Origin: Marinobacter litoralis
Lineage (GTDB): Bacteria; Pseudomonadota; Gammaproteobacteria; Pseudomonadales; Oleiphilaceae
NCBI RefSeq assembly: GCF_016427555.1
Contig: NZ_JAELVS010000002.1
Span: forward strand, 248,001-312,000
Reading direction: 5' to 3'
Length of the DNA: 64,000 bases
Numbering within the stretch: position 1 is the first letter of the stretch; each line of letters begins with the position of its first letter. The notes below the pieces were generated by a model. The model saw only the letters and a list, made by a program, of their open reading frames with translations, did no database searches and was not told the DNA's origin. Below are positions 8,953-19,225 of this stretch, one piece after another. A program made the translations under genes and the position numbers.

Positions 8953-10721
8953 GCAGCTCCATCCCCGAGCCCCTTAAAACGCCTCCAGCTGGCAGCTGGA
9001 CCACGTACAAGCGTCTGTTGACCTACGTAAAACCCTTCTGGCTGGCGTTTTCGTTAGCTGTTTTGGGAAACGTGCTCTACGCTGCCGCCTCCACTGGCAT
9101 GGCTGCCGCCATGGAGTACGTGATCACAGCGATCGAAAATCCAACCTCGCAAAACCGGATACTCCTGACCGGATTGATCGTCGGTGTGTTTGCCCTGCGA
9201 GGGCTGGGTACCTTTTTCAGCCAGTACTTCATCAGCTACGTGGGGCGCAATGTAATCAACGCTCTGCGGAACGATGTGTTTGACCGGATGATGACGCTGC
9301 CGTCGCGCTATTTTGACGAGAATGCGGCGGGCCGGCTGGTTTCCAAATTGACCTTCAACGTTGAGCAGGTGGCGGAAGCGGCGACCAACGCAATCACCAT
9401 TACGCTCCGTGAAGGATTGACCATCGTCGGTTTGCTGGGTTTCATGATCTATACCAACTGGAAACTCACGCTTGTGTTCCTGACCGTCGGGCCGGTGATC
9501 GGTTTTGTTGTCAGTTACGCCAGTAAGCGTTTTCGCAAGATCAGTAAGCGAATTCAGGGTTCAATGGGGGACATTACCCATGTCGCGACGGAATCGATTT
9601 CGGGCTATCGAGTGGTTCGCACCTTCGGCGGCGCCGACTACGAGCGTGATCGTTTTCGTCAGGTAAGTGCGCGCAACCTGAAACAAAGCCTGAAAATGGC
9701 GTCTACACAAGCCATCAGCGTACCTGTGATACAGGTGTTAGTCGCTATCGCGATCGCAGCATTGGTTTGGACCATGCTCGCCCCTGAAATCCGCGGAGAA
9801 ATGACCACCGGTCAGCTGATCGCCTTTATTACAGCGGCGACCACTATGGCGAAGCCGATACGGCAGGTTACGTCTATCCATTCCAAGATTCAGAAGGGTG
9901 TGGCGGCCGCCTACGATGTGTTTGAAACCATGGATGAGCAGCCCGAGAAAGATGGCGGCACCCATGCGCCAGCCCGCGTCGAAGGGCGTATCGAGTTCGA
10001 TCAGGTGTCGTTTCGCTACCGTGACCAGCTCGATAACGTTCTGGACGGAATTTCGATTGATCTTCCGGCCGGCCAGAGTGTGGCGTTGGTAGGGCGCTCA
10101 GGAAGTGGTAAATCCACCTTGGTGAGCCTGCTGCCGAGGTTTTACGACTTCACCGGCGGAGATATCCGGGTTGATGGTCATTCCTTGATGGATTTCTCGC
10201 TCACAGCGCTTCGGTCCCAGATTGCTCTGGTAACCCAGAATGTGGTGCTGTTTAACGACACCATTGCCGCAAACATCGCTTATGGCTCGCTGCGGGATTG
10301 CAGTCGGGAAGAAATCCGCGAGGCGGCAGCAAAGGCTCATGCACTTGAGTTTATTGACCGCATGCCCGAAGGCCTGGATACCGTGATTGGTGATAATGGC
10401 GTGATGCTGTCTGGCGGTCAGAGGCAGCGTTTGGCCATTGCCCGGGCTCTGCTTAAGAATGCCCCCATTCTGATTTTGGATGAAGCCACGTCTGCTTTGG
10501 ATACGGAATCAGAACGTCATATTCAGCAGGCACTTGAAACCGTTATGCAAGGGCGCACTACGTTGGTGATTGCGCACCGGCTTTCAACGATCGAAAAGGC
10601 CGATCGCATTCTGGTGATGGATAACGGCCGCATTGTCGAATCCGGGACCCACGACGAACTGCTGGCGGCAGGTGGTGCATACGCGCAGCTGCACCAGGTG
10701 CAGTTCAGTGAGCATTCATGA
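8949..10721 (+). CDS. msbA: Lipid A core flippase (ABC exporter)
   Basis: Half-type ABC exporter that flips lipid A-core from the inner to the outer leaflet of the inner membrane. The 590-aa protein has an N-terminal six-helix ABC membrane domain (about 30-315) with the MsbA-like FFSQYFISYVGRNVINALR segment and RYFDENAAGRLVSKLT, followed by the nucleotide-binding domain: Walker A GRSGSGKST, signature LSGGQRQR, Walker B ILILDEATSALD and switch His in IAHRLST. GTG start overlaps exbD by 4 bp; the stop overlaps the lpxK start by 4 bp (ATGA). The lpxK neighbour supports msbA over other ABC exporters. Confidence 0.95.
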   Translation: MSSSIPEPLKTPPAGSWTTYKRLLTYVKPFWLAFSLAVLGNVLYAAASTGMAAAMEYVITAIENPTSQNRILLTGLIVGVFALRGLGTFFSQYFISYVGRNVINALRNDVFDRMMTLPSRYFDENAAGRLVSKLTFNVEQVAEAATNAITITLREGLTIVGLLGFMIYTNWKLTLVFLTVGPVIGFVVSYASKRFRKISKRIQGSMGDITHVATESISGYRVVRTFGGADYERDRFRQVSARNLKQSLKMASTQAISVPVIQVLVAIAIAALVWTMLAPEIRGEMTTGQLIAFITAATTMAKPIRQVTSIHSKIQKGVAAAYDVFETMDEQPEKDGGTHAPARVEGRIEFDQVSFRYRDQLDNVLDGISIDLPAGQSVALVGRSGSGKSTLVSLLPRFYDFTGGDIRVDGHSLMDFSLTALRSQIALVTQNVVLFNDTIAANIAYGSLRDCSREEIREAAAKAHALEFIDRMPEGLDTVIGDNGVMLSGGQRQRLAIARALLKNAPILILDEATSALDTESERHIQQALETVMQGRTTLVIAHRLSTIEKADRILVMDNGRIVESGTHDELLAAGGAYAQLHQVQFSEHS

Positions 10722-11776
10722 GCAATGTGATAGACCGGTTGTGGTATAGCCAGTCGCGGCCCTTGAGTATTTTGGCGCCGCTTGCATGGCTTTATCGCAC
10801 CATATCTGAATCGAAACGCCGAAAGGCTTGGCAGGCGCGTGATGAGAGCTTGCCGGTGCCCGTGGTTGTGGTGGGTAACATAACCGTCGGTGGAACCGGT
10901 AAGTCGCCGCTAACGGCTCGGCTGGTCGAATGTATGCGTCAGCAGGGCTGGCGCCCGGTCATCTTGAGCCGCGGTTACGGCGGTAAAAGTGAACGTTACC
11001 CGTTACTGGTGAAAGAGGGTACGCCGGCCGGCGTATGCGGCGACGAGCCTCTTATGCTGTCACTCGCAACCGGTTGTCCTGTGGTAGTAGACCCTCAGCG
11101 CCTTCGCGGTGCGCGTTGGGCTTTAGAGCAAGATCTCGGTAACGTATTGATTTGCGATGATGGCCTTCAGCACTACCGTTTACCCCGAGATATTGAACTG
11201 GCTGTGTTTGATGCGCAGCGAGGAATCGGAAACGGAGCCATCCTGCCTGTCGGCCCCTTACGGGAACCCGTTGACCGACTCAGCTCTGTCGATTTCGTGG
11301 TCTTGAATGGGGGCGAATTTCCGGCAGCCGGCGAGTGTATCGACGAATTTGCCGGTGCAGAGCACGCCAATATCCACGCCATGACCTTACGGCCTGCGTC
11401 TTTGGTAAATCTGAATTCAGGAGAAGTCCGTGCACCGGAAGATCTGAACGGAAAACCGGTGCGAGGGGTTGCCGGTATCGGCAATCCGGGGCGTTTTTTC
11501 GACACGTTGAGGCATTTGGGCGCTCATGTGCAGGAACAGGCGTTTCCGGATCATCACCGGTTTCGCCCCGAGGACCTGGCATCAGGCGCCGGAGAATGGC
11601 TGGTGATGACCGCCAAAGACGCGGTGAAATGTCGTGGATTTGCGCCCGATAATGCCTGGGTATTGACCGTGGATGCCTGCCTGTCCGAACCTTTTGAACA
11701 ACGCTTTCTGGAACGGCTCAATGAATGTGCTGAGCAGTTGCAGACTCAAACGACTGAGAGAACAAACCATGGATAA
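10718..11776 (+). CDS. lpxK: Tetraacyldisaccharide 4'-kinase
   Basis: LpxK phosphorylates the 4' position of the tetraacyldisaccharide precursor to give lipid IVA, the sixth step of lipid A synthesis, at the cytoplasmic face of the inner membrane. The 352-aa protein is of usual length, with an N-terminal membrane-associating segment ([17 protein letters not shown]), the P-loop [22 protein letters not shown], and [15 protein letters not shown] carrying the Asp/His residues expected at the active site. It overlaps msbA by 4 bp and the Trm112-family gene by 8 bp. Confidence 0.95.
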   Translation: MSNVIDRLWYSQSRPLSILAPLAWLYRTISESKRRKAWQARDESLPVPVVVVGNITVGGTGKSPLTARLVECMRQQGWRPVILSRGYGGKSERYPLLVKEGTPAGVCGDEPLMLSLATGCPVVVDPQRLRGARWALEQDLGNVLICDDGLQHYRLPRDIELAVFDAQRGIGNGAILPVGPLREPVDRLSSVDFVVLNGGEFPAAGECIDEFAGAEHANIHAMTLRPASLVNLNSGEVRAPEDLNGKPVRGVAGIGNPGRFFDTLRHLGAHVQEQAFPDHHRFRPEDLASGAGEWLVMTAKDAVKCRGFAPDNAWVLTVDACLSEPFEQRFLERLNECAEQLQTQTTERTNHG

Positions 11777-11957
11777 GAAACTTCTGTCTATGCTGGCTTG
11801 CCCGGTATGTAAGGGTGAACTGAAACTCAACGAGGCTCGCACAGAGCTGGTGTGCTACCAGGACGCCATGGCGTTTCCGATTCGCGAAGGCATTCCGGTG
11901 ATGATCGCTGTTGAAGCACGCACATTGAGTACAGACGAGCGTCTGGAAAAGCACTGA
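11769..11957 (+). CDS. Trm112 family zinc-ribbon-like protein (YcaR type)
   Basis: Small 62-aa protein of the Trm112/UPF0434 family. It begins [24 protein letters not shown] is the first half of the family's metal site, but the second Cys pair is missing and only one further Cys ([19 protein letters not shown]) is seen, as in proteobacterial YcaR. Eukaryotic and archaeal Trm112 activates methyltransferases; the role of the bacterial version is unclear. ATG 11769 gives an 8-bp overlap with lpxK and the normal length. The lpxK-ycaR-kdsB order is conserved in gammaproteobacteria. Confidence 0.9.
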   Translation: MDKKLLSMLACPVCKGELKLNEARTELVCYQDAMAFPIREGIPVMIAVEARTLSTDERLEKH

Positions 11958-11982
11958 GTTAACCGTTAGCAGGACTGTCTGT

Positions 11983-12768
11983 ATGTCTTTTACTGTGGTG
12001 ATTCCCGCGCGCTATGCCTCTAGCCGTCTGCCGGGCAAGCCCCTGGCTATGATTGCTGACAAGCCGATGATTCAGCATGTGCATGAGCGCGCTCAAGACA
12101 GCCGGGCAGGGCGTGTCGTGATCGCAACTGACGACTCACGTATCGAAGAAGCTTGTCAGGCATTTGGAGCCGAGGTGGTGATGACCTCTCCAAATCACGC
12201 CAGTGGTACCGACCGGCTGGAAGAGGTGGCCCGCAAGCTGGAACTCGGACCCGACCATCGTGTGGTCAATGTTCAGGGTGACGAGCCACTTTTGCCGCCT
12301 GATTTGATCAATCAGGTCGCTGACAATCTGGAGCTGTATCCGGATGTTGAGATAGCGACACTGTGCGAACGTATACACGATGCTCCGCAGGTGTTTAACC
12401 CGAACGTCGTTAAAGTGGTGTTTGACGCCCGTGGTATCGCCCATTATTTCAGCCGGGCACCGATTCCCTGGGCTCGTGATGTATGGCCTCAAAATGCCAA
12501 CGGTGCAGAAATCGATTTGCCTGAGGGAATAGGGTACTTCCGTCACATTGGTATCTACGGTTACCGGGCCAGTGTATTGAGCGATTTTGTCAGCTGGGCG
12601 CCAGCGCCAACCGAGCAAGTGGAAGCTTTGGAGCAACTGCGAGCGCTTTATAACGGTGCCAGTATTCATGTGGATGTCGCTGAGCGTCCCCCGGCGCCTG
12701 GTGTGGACACGGAAGAAGATTTGCAAAGAATCAGAAAGTTGATGGAAGCCGGAGGGCGCAATGTCTGA
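11983..12768 (+). CDS. kdsB: 3-deoxy-manno-octulosonate cytidylyltransferase
   Basis: KdsB activates Kdo with CTP to give CMP-Kdo, the donor for the inner core of LPS. The 261-aa protein has the nucleotidyltransferase signature [15 protein letters not shown] at the N-terminus, VVIATDD, the conserved [11 protein letters not shown] and the GIYGYR segment near the C-terminus. It lies 25 nt after the Trm112 gene and overlaps the phosphatase gene by 8 bp, continuing the envelope operon. Confidence 0.96.
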   Translation: MSFTVVIPARYASSRLPGKPLAMIADKPMIQHVHERAQDSRAGRVVIATDDSRIEEACQAFGAEVVMTSPNHASGTDRLEEVARKLELGPDHRVVNVQGDEPLLPPDLINQVADNLELYPDVEIATLCERIHDAPQVFNPNVVKVVFDARGIAHYFSRAPIPWARDVWPQNANGAEIDLPEGIGYFRHIGIYGYRASVLSDFVSWAPAPTEQVEALEQLRALYNGASIHVDVAERPPAPGVDTEEDLQRIRKLMEAGGRNV

Positions 12769-13240
12769 ATCCGTTCGGGTTCTTTTTGTTTGTTTGGGGA
12801 ACATTTGTCGTTCGCCCAGTGCCGAGGGTGTGTTTCGGCAGCTTGTGTCCGGCCAAGGCATGGCCGAGAAAGTGTTTATCGATTCCTGCGGCACAGCAGA
12901 TTGGCATACCGGCAAGGCGCCCGACTCCCGATCCATTGAGGCAGCAGCGCGTAGAGGCATTGATCTTTCGGGGCTGCAGGCAAGGCAAATCAAGCCAGAT
13001 GACCTTGATACCTTCGATTATGTGTTGGTAATGGACCGCTCGAATCTCGCCGACGTGCGAGATATCTGGCGCCAGAATGGCGGCACCGAACCACAGTTGC
13101 TGCTTGAGTTTGGACGGTCCGATGAACTGGAAGTGCCCGATCCTTACTATGGCGGTGAGCAGGGTTTCGAGCAGGTTCTCGATTTGATTCAAGAGGCTGG
13201 CGAAGGATTGTTGGAAGATATTCGGAGGCGGCTGGCTTGA
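12761..13240 (+). CDS. Low-molecular-weight protein-tyrosine phosphatase
   Basis: Predicted 159-aa cytoplasmic phosphatase. The CX5R phosphate loop is at C11-LGNIC-R17 followed by SP, and the general-acid Asp is in VPDPYYGG near residue 126. In gram-negative bacteria such enzymes often dephosphorylate tyrosine kinases that control polysaccharide export, but no partner kinase is present here and the same position between kdsB and murB occurs in pseudomonads. It overlaps kdsB by 8 bp and murB by 4 bp. Substrate unknown. Confidence 0.92.
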   Translation: MSESVRVLFVCLGNICRSPSAEGVFRQLVSGQGMAEKVFIDSCGTADWHTGKAPDSRSIEAAARRGIDLSGLQARQIKPDDLDTFDYVLVMDRSNLADVRDIWRQNGGTEPQLLLEFGRSDELEVPDPYYGGEQGFEQVLDLIQEAGEGLLEDIRRRLA

Positions 13241-14268
13241 GCTACGGGCTGCAGATTCGCAAACAGGTCGGCTTGAAAGATCTGAATACAATGGCGATCG
13301 CGGTTAACGCAAAACAGTTTGCGACTATCGAAAGTGCCGACCAGCTCGTGCAGGCGTTAGAGATTGCGGCTGACCAGAAGCTCGAAACCCTGGTTTTGGG
13401 CGGTGGAAGCAATCTGGTATTTGCAGGCGACGTTGAGGGTCTTGTCCTGCACATAGCCCTGCGCGGGAGGCGCTGGGAAAAGGTCGATGGCGATACCGCC
13501 GTGCTGGCGCTCGCTGCTGGTGAAAACTGGCACGATGCCGTGCTTTACGCAGCGCGTTCGGGTTATCGGGGTATAGAAAATCTGGCTTTGATACCGGGAA
13601 CGGCGGGAGCCGCACCGGTTCAGAACATCGGTGCCTACGGCGTGGAGTTGTGCGATACGCTGGCGAGCGTAACCGCTTTGGATTGTGAATCACGGCAAGT
13701 GGTCACGTTGAGCCCGGAAGATTGCCAGTTTGCTTATCGAGACAGTTTTTTCAAACGCAATCCAGGGCGATATGTCATCCTGGAAATACGCCTGAGGTTG
13801 TCTCGTAGTGCACCTCTCAAGTTGGGGTATAGGGATCTCCAGGACTATCTGAGCGATGTCGATGGGGCGAAGCTCAGCCCGCTGGAAGTCGCTGAAGCGG
13901 TTATGGCGGTACGGCGACGAAAGTTGCCGGATCCTGATACCTTGCCGAACGCCGGAAGTTTTTTTAAGAATCCGGTGGTTGATCAAGGGCAGTTCGAAGG
14001 TTTGCAACAGCGTTTTCCGGATGTGGTGCATTATCCGCTGACCGACGGTGTCAAGCTGGCGGCGGCTTGGTTAATAGATCAGGCGGGCTGGAAAGGTTTT
14101 CGCAACGCACGGGTGGGAATACATAATCGGCAGGCTTTGGTGCTGATCAATCATTCCAAGGGCACAGGTGAGGATGTGCTGGCATTGGCAGAGGATGTGC
14201 GGCAATCGGTGCGGGAGAAGTTCGGGGTCGAACTGGAGGTCGAGCCGGGGATCGTCGGAGCACGTTAA
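13237..14268 (+). CDS. murB: UDP-N-acetylenolpyruvoylglucosamine reductase
   Basis: FAD-dependent MurB reduces UDP-GlcNAc-enolpyruvate to UDP-MurNAc with NADPH, the second step of peptidoglycan precursor synthesis. The 343-aa protein matches the longer type I form. Visible are the FAD-binding LVLGGGSNLVF, the ENLALIPGTAGAAPVQNIGAYG block, the YRDSFFKR segment, and LPNAGSFFKNP with the catalytic Ser. TTG start at 13237 overlaps the phosphatase stop. It is the last gene of the operon and is followed by a strong hairpin. Confidence 0.95.
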   Translation: MSYGLQIRKQVGLKDLNTMAIAVNAKQFATIESADQLVQALEIAADQKLETLVLGGGSNLVFAGDVEGLVLHIALRGRRWEKVDGDTAVLALAAGENWHDAVLYAARSGYRGIENLALIPGTAGAAPVQNIGAYGVELCDTLASVTALDCESRQVVTLSPEDCQFAYRDSFFKRNPGRYVILEIRLRLSRSAPLKLGYRDLQDYLSDVDGAKLSPLEVAEAVMAVRRRKLPDPDTLPNAGSFFKNPVVDQGQFEGLQQRFPDVVHYPLTDGVKLAAAWLIDQAGWKGFRNARVGIHNRQALVLINHSKGTGEDVLALAEDVRQSVREKFGVELEVEPGIVGAR

Positions 14269-14278
14269 ACAGAATTGA

Positions 14279-14316
14279 AACATTCCGGGCAGCGACTTAC
14301 GGCTACCCGGAATGTT
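14279..14316. terminator. Hairpin between convergent murB and proS
   Basis: A perfect 11-bp inverted repeat, AACATTCCGGG (14279-14289) and CCCGGAATGTT (14306-14316), with a 16-nt loop that can pair further (AGC/GCT). It lies between two tail-to-tail genes, so it probably stops transcription from both sides. Only short T runs follow on the minus side (TTTC). Confidence 0.75.
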
Positions 14317-14322
14317 CGCATC

Positions 14323-16056
14323 TTACAGCCCCGCTTCAGACGAAGCTTTCATCAGCACAGGCAGTGCATCTTCTACCGCAATATCCTGTTTGTCTTCATC
14401 ACGACGGCCTTTGTATTCCAGTGTGCCAGCGTTCAGGCCGCGCTCCGAAATAACAAACCGGTGCGGAATGCCCATTAATTCCATATCTGCGAACTTCACG
14501 CCAGGGCGCATGTTTCGGTCGTCCAGAAGCACATCGTAGCCCGCTTCCAGAAGCTCGTTGTAGAGCTTTTCACCCGCTTCGGCAACCGCTGGTGCCTTGT
14601 GGCCATTCAGCAGCACAATGGCAACCTGGAACGGGGCAATGGCGTCGGGCCAGATGATGCCTTTGTCGTCATGGTTTTGTTCGATGGATGAGGCAACGAT
14701 GCGCGACACACCAATGCCGTAGCAGCCCATTTCCATGATCACCGACTTTCCGTTTTCATCCAGCACCGTGGCGTTCAGGGCCGAGCTGTACTTGTTGCCT
14801 AATTTGAATATGTGTCCAACTTCAATGCCGCGGCGAATCTCCAGAGTGCCGTTGCCGTCCGGGCTTGGGTCGCCTTCGACAACGTTGCGGATATCTTCGA
14901 CACGGCCCACGGCAACATCACGCTCCCAGTTCACGCCGGTCAGATGGTAATCGTCCTTATTGGCACCGCACACGAAGTCAGCCAGGTGGGCTGCGCTGCG
15001 ATCGACAATGGTCGGAATGGGCAGATTAACCGGGCCAATAGAGCCGGCTTTGCAGCCAATGGCTTTCTCAATTTCTTCGTCGGTGGCCATGGTTAGCGGT
15101 TCTGCCACACCGCGCAGGTTTTCAGCTTTGATTTCGTTCAGCGTGTGATCGCCGCGCAAAATTAGCGCAACCAAGCCGGATTCACCGTTTTCGTCGGCTT
15201 CGGCTTTCACAATCAGAGTTTTCACGCTGCGCTCGGCGGGCAAGCCCAAGAACTCGGAGACTGCATCAATCGTTTTCTGATCCGGGGTGTGCACTTCTTG
15301 CATGTTTTCGGAAGCCGCAGGGCGATCGCCGGCCGGAGCAACGGCTTCGGCTTTTTCAATGTTCGCCGCGTAATCACTGCCTGTGCTGAACACAATGGCG
15401 TCTTCGCCGGAAGAGGCCAACACGTGGAATTCGTGAGAGCTACTACCACCGATGGAGCCGGAATCTGCTTGCACCGGGCGGTAATCCAGGCCCAGGCGAT
15501 CAAAAATGTTGCAGTAGGTGCGGTGCATAAGCTGGTAGGTGTCGTCCAGTGATGCCGCGTTAATGTGGAAGGAGTATGCGTCCTTCATGATGAATTCGCG
15601 GGCACGCATCACACCAAACCGTGGCCGGCGCTCATCACGGAATTTGGTTTGAATCTGGTAGAAGTTGGCGGGCAGTTCTTTATAACTCTTCAATTCGTTA
15701 CGAACCAGATCCGTGATCACCTCTTCATGAGTCGGGCCCACGCAGAAATCGCGACCGTGGCGGTCGTGCAGGCGCAGCAATTCGCCGCCGTATTGCTCCC
15801 AGCGACCAGACTCCTGCCAAAGCTCAGCCGGCTGAACGGCGGGCATCAGAACTTCCTGAGCTCCACTTTTGTCCATTTCTTCGCGTACAATCCGTTCTAC
15901 TTTGCGCAAGGTCCGCAGGCCCAATGGAAGCCAGGAGTAGAGGCCGGCGGCCAGTTTACGGATCATGCCTGCACGCAACATCAGCTGGTGGCTGATGATT
16001 TCCGCGTCTGCAGGGGTCTCTTTTTGGGTGGCAATCAGATAACGGCTAGCTCGCAT
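14323..16056 (-). CDS. proS: Prolyl-tRNA synthetase
   Basis: Class II aminoacyl-tRNA synthetase that charges tRNA-Pro. At 577 aa it is the bacterial type with an editing domain inserted between motifs 2 and 3. Visible are motif 1 ([19 protein letters not shown]), motif 2 ([21 protein letters not shown]), the insertion domain from about residue 225 to 400, motif 3 ([13 protein letters not shown]) and the anticodon-binding C-terminus ([25 protein letters not shown]). Monocistronic, with a TetR gene divergent upstream. Confidence 0.97.
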   Translation of the reverse strand: MRASRYLIATQKETPADAEIISHQLMLRAGMIRKLAAGLYSWLPLGLRTLRKVERIVREEMDKSGAQEVLMPAVQPAELWQESGRWEQYGGELLRLHDRHGRDFCVGPTHEEVITDLVRNELKSYKELPANFYQIQTKFRDERRPRFGVMRAREFIMKDAYSFHINAASLDDTYQLMHRTYCNIFDRLGLDYRPVQADSGSIGGSSSHEFHVLASSGEDAIVFSTGSDYAANIEKAEAVAPAGDRPAASENMQEVHTPDQKTIDAVSEFLGLPAERSVKTLIVKAEADENGESGLVALILRGDHTLNEIKAENLRGVAEPLTMATDEEIEKAIGCKAGSIGPVNLPIPTIVDRSAAHLADFVCGANKDDYHLTGVNWERDVAVGRVEDIRNVVEGDPSPDGNGTLEIRRGIEVGHIFKLGNKYSSALNATVLDENGKSVIMEMGCYGIGVSRIVASSIEQNHDDKGIIWPDAIAPFQVAIVLLNGHKAPAVAEAGEKLYNELLEAGYDVLLDDRNMRPGVKFADMELMGIPHRFVISERGLNAGTLEYKGRRDEDKQDIAVEDALPVLMKASSEAGL

Positions 16057-16178
16057 CGTGTCTTCCGCTTTATTGAAAAGTGGGGATTGGACTAATTGGC
16101 AGGGGGGACTGGCCCGAAACTGCCTTTCATTGTCTTAAAGTGAGCGTTATTGTACGGAGCCTGCCCCATAAGGTACAG

Positions 16179-16805
16179 ATGATGACAGACGAATCTATAA
16201 ATGTAGCACCACGCCGGAAGCCGGTGCAGGCGCGCAGCCGAGAGCGTGTAGACAGTATTCTCCGCCACGCGGCCGCGATCTTTCACGAGAACGGCGTGGA
16301 TGGCACCAGTATGTCAGCCATTGCCCGGCAATCCGGGATGTCGCTCGCCTCGCTCTATCGCTATTTTCCGAACAAAGCCGCCATCGTTCACGCGCTCGCT
16401 GAAGGCCATGTTGAAAAAATGGAAAACGCGTTGCGCGAGCGCTTGGAGCAAGTCGGGTTGTCGGAAGCCGTGGACGTGCTGATCGACTTGTTTTACGAGT
16501 TTTATCGGACTGAACCGGCTTACTCGGCGATCTGGAGCGGTGTCGAATCAATGCCGGAACTTCGCGAGCTGGATTTGCGGGAACTCTACAGCAATGCCCG
16601 GGATTTTGATGCGCGGCTGAAACAGGAGTTCCCCGGCATCCCGGAAGAGCGCCGTTGGACGGCGAGCTTGTTACTGCCGCGTTCTGCCGGCTCCATTCTT
16701 CGGTTGGCCGCTACTTTGCCGGAGTCTCAGGGGGCTTTGCTGGCAAACGAGCTTAAATGCATGGCTCGAGCCTATCTGATGGAGCTAATTCGTCAGGACA
16801 AGTAA
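16179..16805 (+). CDS. TetR family transcriptional regulator
   Basis: A 208-aa repressor-type protein with an N-terminal TetR helix-turn-helix (about 20-68: RVDSILRHAAAIFHENGVDG, then MSAIARQSGMSLASLYRYF) and a variable ligand/dimer domain after it. ATG 16179 is preferred to an upstream in-frame codon because of the AAGG just before it and the standard distance to the HTH; ATG 16182 is equally possible. Divergent from proS and overlapping the Lrp gene tail-to-tail by 13 bp. Target genes and ligand are unknown. Confidence 0.88.
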   Translation: MMTDESINVAPRRKPVQARSRERVDSILRHAAAIFHENGVDGTSMSAIARQSGMSLASLYRYFPNKAAIVHALAEGHVEKMENALRERLEQVGLSEAVDVLIDLFYEFYRTEPAYSAIWSGVESMPELRELDLRELYSNARDFDARLKQEFPGIPEERRWTASLLLPRSAGSILRLAATLPESQGALLANELKCMARAYLMELIRQDK

Positions 16806-17290
16806 CCCAGGGGTAGGGCGGTACTGTCGATAACTCGTCGTAATACAAAGCTTGAATGCACCCCGCTGACTCCGGGTATACGGGTAATGCGGTTGAGCAG
16901 GAACTGGTGATAGTGGTCCATATCAGGTACCACAACTTTTAACATGTAATCTGCGCTCTGCCCGGTTATCAGATAGCATTCCTGTACTTCTGGGTAGTTG
17001 GCGATCTGTTCCTCGAAATCTGCGAACCGCTCCGGGGTGTGCCGGTCCATTCCGATCAGTATGACGGCGGTCAGGGCCAATCCCAGTTTCTTATGGTCAA
17101 GAATGGTGGCGGTTCTGACAATGATGCCCGAATCCTCCAGTGACCGAACCCGGCGCAGGCACGGAGAGGGCGACAAACCGACCTTTTCGGCGAGCTGCTG
17201 ATTGGTTAGTGACCCATCTTTCTGCAATTGCTCGAGAATCTTCCGGTCAGTTTTGTCTAATTTAACTAACGTTTTGTCGTTGCTAGGCAC
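16793..17290 (-). CDS. Lrp/AsnC family transcriptional regulator
   Basis: A 165-aa Lrp-like regulator: a winged HTH at about 12-60 (LDKTDRKILEQLQKDGSLTN, LAEKVGLSPSPCLRRVRSLE) and a RAM ligand/oligomerisation domain at about 75-155 (ILIGMDRHTPERF, ECYLITGQSADYMLKVVV). Closely similar proteins sense amino acids. It is transcribed away from leuA with 137 bp between the two starts, so leucine-pathway control is a reasonable guess but not shown. Confidence 0.92.
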   Translation of the reverse strand: MPSNDKTLVKLDKTDRKILEQLQKDGSLTNQQLAEKVGLSPSPCLRRVRSLEDSGIIVRTATILDHKKLGLALTAVILIGMDRHTPERFADFEEQIANYPEVQECYLITGQSADYMLKVVVPDMDHYHQFLLNRITRIPGVSGVHSSFVLRRVIDSTALPLGYLS

Positions 17291-17315
17291 AAGATGTCAC
17301 CATTTTTGTATGATT

Positions 17316-17329
17316 GGCAATATTATGCC
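17316..17329. promoter_or_regulatory. Possible Lrp-type operator
   Basis: GGCAATATTATGCC is an AT-centred imperfect dyad (GGCA/TGCC arms) in the gap between the divergent Lrp-family gene and leuA, within 40 bp of the Lrp start codon. Lrp/AsnC sites are AT-rich dyads of this size. The assignment is inference from position and shape. Confidence 0.3.
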
Positions 17330-17427
17330 ATGCATTTTATGTTTCCAGCTAAAATTCGCAATCGGATAGCGCATTAAATTGGTTACACTGGCGTTATCTC
17401 TTCGATCAGTGAAAGGAATTGTCAGAC

Positions 17428-19122
17428 ATGGCTTTTGATCATCGAAAATACGCACCCTTCAAACCCGTTGCCAAGAAAGATCGCCGTTGGCCGGACCAGA
17501 TTATTGAAAAGGCGCCAACCTGGTGTGCGGTGGATCTGCGGGATGGTAACCAGTCATTGATCAAGCCGATGTCCGTTGCCCAAAAGCAGCGTTTGTTTGA
17601 TTTGCTGGTCAAGCTGGGTTTCAAAGAAATTGAAATAGGCTTTCCAGCCGCCAGTCAGCCGGATTTTGATTTTTGTCGAAAACTGATTGAAGAGAACCGG
17701 ATTCCGGACGATGTCACCATCCAGGTACTGACCCAGGCTCGCGCTGAGTTGATTGAGCGTACGTATGAGGCCTTGGATGGCGCAAAGAAAGCGATTGTTC
17801 ATGTCTATAATTCCACCTCGACGGTGCAGCGTGAACAAGTGTTTGGGCTGAATCGTGAGGGAATCTGCGATATTGCCCGAAATGGCGCAGCGCTGGTGAG
17901 AGATTTTGCCAGCCGTTATCCCGATACCGAATGGACCTTTCAGTATTCTCCTGAGAGCTTTACCGGCACGGAGCTGGATTTTGCCAAGGACGTGATTGAT
18001 GCGGTAACAGGTGTTTGGCGCCCGGATCAGGGGCAGCCGGTGATCATCAATCTGCCGGCGACCGTTGAAATGTCAACACCGAACGTATTCGCCGATCAGA
18101 TAGAGTGGATTTGCGAAAACATTCAACGCCGGGATTCGGTGAGCATCAGCGTTCACACCCACAACGATCGCGGCTGCGGCGTGGCGGCAGCCGAGTTGGC
18201 CGTAATGGCTGGTGCGGACCGGGTTGAAGGCACCCTGATGGGTAATGGCGAACGTACGGGCAATATGGATCTGGTCACCATGGCCATGAACTTGTACTCG
18301 CAAGGTGTTGATCCAAAATTGGATTTGTCGGGCATGGCCGAGATAACCGAGGTGGTGGAAGCCTGCACCGAGATCTCGACTCATCCGCGTCATCCCTACG
18401 CCGGAGAATTGGTTTTCACCGCATTTTCGGGCAGCCATCAGGACGCGATCCGAAAATGTCTGGCACGCCGCAAAGACGGGGATGTGTGGAACGTTGCCTA
18501 CTTGCCAATTGATCCCTCGGATCTGGGCCGGCGCTATGAAGAGGTGGTACGGATTAATAGCCAGTCGGGTAAAGGTGGCGTGGCCTACGTGTTGGAGCGG
18601 GATTACGATATCAGCTTGCCTAGATGGTTGCAGATTGAGTTCAGCAAGGTGGTCCAGTCGGAAGCCGAGACCAACGGTGGCGAGATTGACTCAAACACCA
18701 TTCATCGCCTCTTCGAAGAGCGGTACCTGAAGGTAGCGAAAGACTGGGCGTTGCGCACTTACAACCTGCATCGTGACGATGAAGGCGTTCGAGCCGATGT
18801 GGTCGTTGGCGCAGGTGAATCGTCTGTTGCCTTGGAAGGTCGAGGTCTGGGCGCTGTCGAAGCAGTTTCGGATGCGCTGGCTCGTCGATTCGGCGTATCC
18901 ATCGCGGTTGAGGCCTACGATGAGTTTGCGTTGGGTGAGGGGACGAAAGCGAATGCTTTGGCGTGTATTCGTTTGAATGCCAACGGCAGGCTTTGTAGTG
19001 CGGCCGCACTGGCTGAAGATACAACTTCGGCGACCTTGCAGGCATTGTTCTCAGCGGTGGCTCAGGAAGTTGGCGCAGAAATGCCGGAAGTAATAGTCAG
19101 CGAGGAGTCGGTTTCGGCTTGA
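17428..19122 (+). CDS. leuA: 2-isopropylmalate synthase, long form
   Basis: Condenses acetyl-CoA with 2-oxoisovalerate, the first committed step of leucine synthesis. The 564-aa protein is the long LeuA subtype found in pseudomonads and actinobacteria: catalytic TIM barrel (about 30-310) with WCAVDLRDGNQSLIKPM, the metal-binding HTHNDRG and GNGERTGN, a linker, and a C-terminal allosteric domain (about 435-560) that usually binds leucine. ATG 17428 is chosen over TTG 17419 because GAAAGGAA (17411-17418) is then correctly spaced. No leucine-rich leader peptide was seen. A perfect hairpin terminator follows. Confidence 0.95.
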   Translation: MAFDHRKYAPFKPVAKKDRRWPDQIIEKAPTWCAVDLRDGNQSLIKPMSVAQKQRLFDLLVKLGFKEIEIGFPAASQPDFDFCRKLIEENRIPDDVTIQVLTQARAELIERTYEALDGAKKAIVHVYNSTSTVQREQVFGLNREGICDIARNGAALVRDFASRYPDTEWTFQYSPESFTGTELDFAKDVIDAVTGVWRPDQGQPVIINLPATVEMSTPNVFADQIEWICENIQRRDSVSISVHTHNDRGCGVAAAELAVMAGADRVEGTLMGNGERTGNMDLVTMAMNLYSQGVDPKLDLSGMAEITEVVEACTEISTHPRHPYAGELVFTAFSGSHQDAIRKCLARRKDGDVWNVAYLPIDPSDLGRRYEEVVRINSQSGKGGVAYVLERDYDISLPRWLQIEFSKVVQSEAETNGGEIDSNTIHRLFEERYLKVAKDWALRTYNLHRDDEGVRADVVVGAGESSVALEGRGLGAVEAVSDALARRFGVSIAVEAYDEFALGEGTKANALACIRLNANGRLCSAAALAEDTTSATLQALFSAVAQEVGAEMPEVIVSEESVSA

Positions 19123-19150
19123 GGCTTGTCTGTAAGTTTGAACCAAAACC

Positions 19151-19182
19151 AAAACAGCCGGCGATATTGCCGGCTGTTTTGT
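19151..19182. terminator. Rho-independent terminator, leuA/cspA
   Basis: Perfect 12-bp arms AAAACAGCCGGC (19151-19162) and GCCGGCTGTTTT (19169-19180) with a 6-nt loop. It has A's on one side and T's on the other, so it can work in both directions, ending leuA (plus) and the cold-shock gene (minus). Confidence 0.9.
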
Positions 19183-19225
19183 TCCGTCTGCCCGTGAGGG
19201 GCATCAGGCAATCAACATAAGCCGA

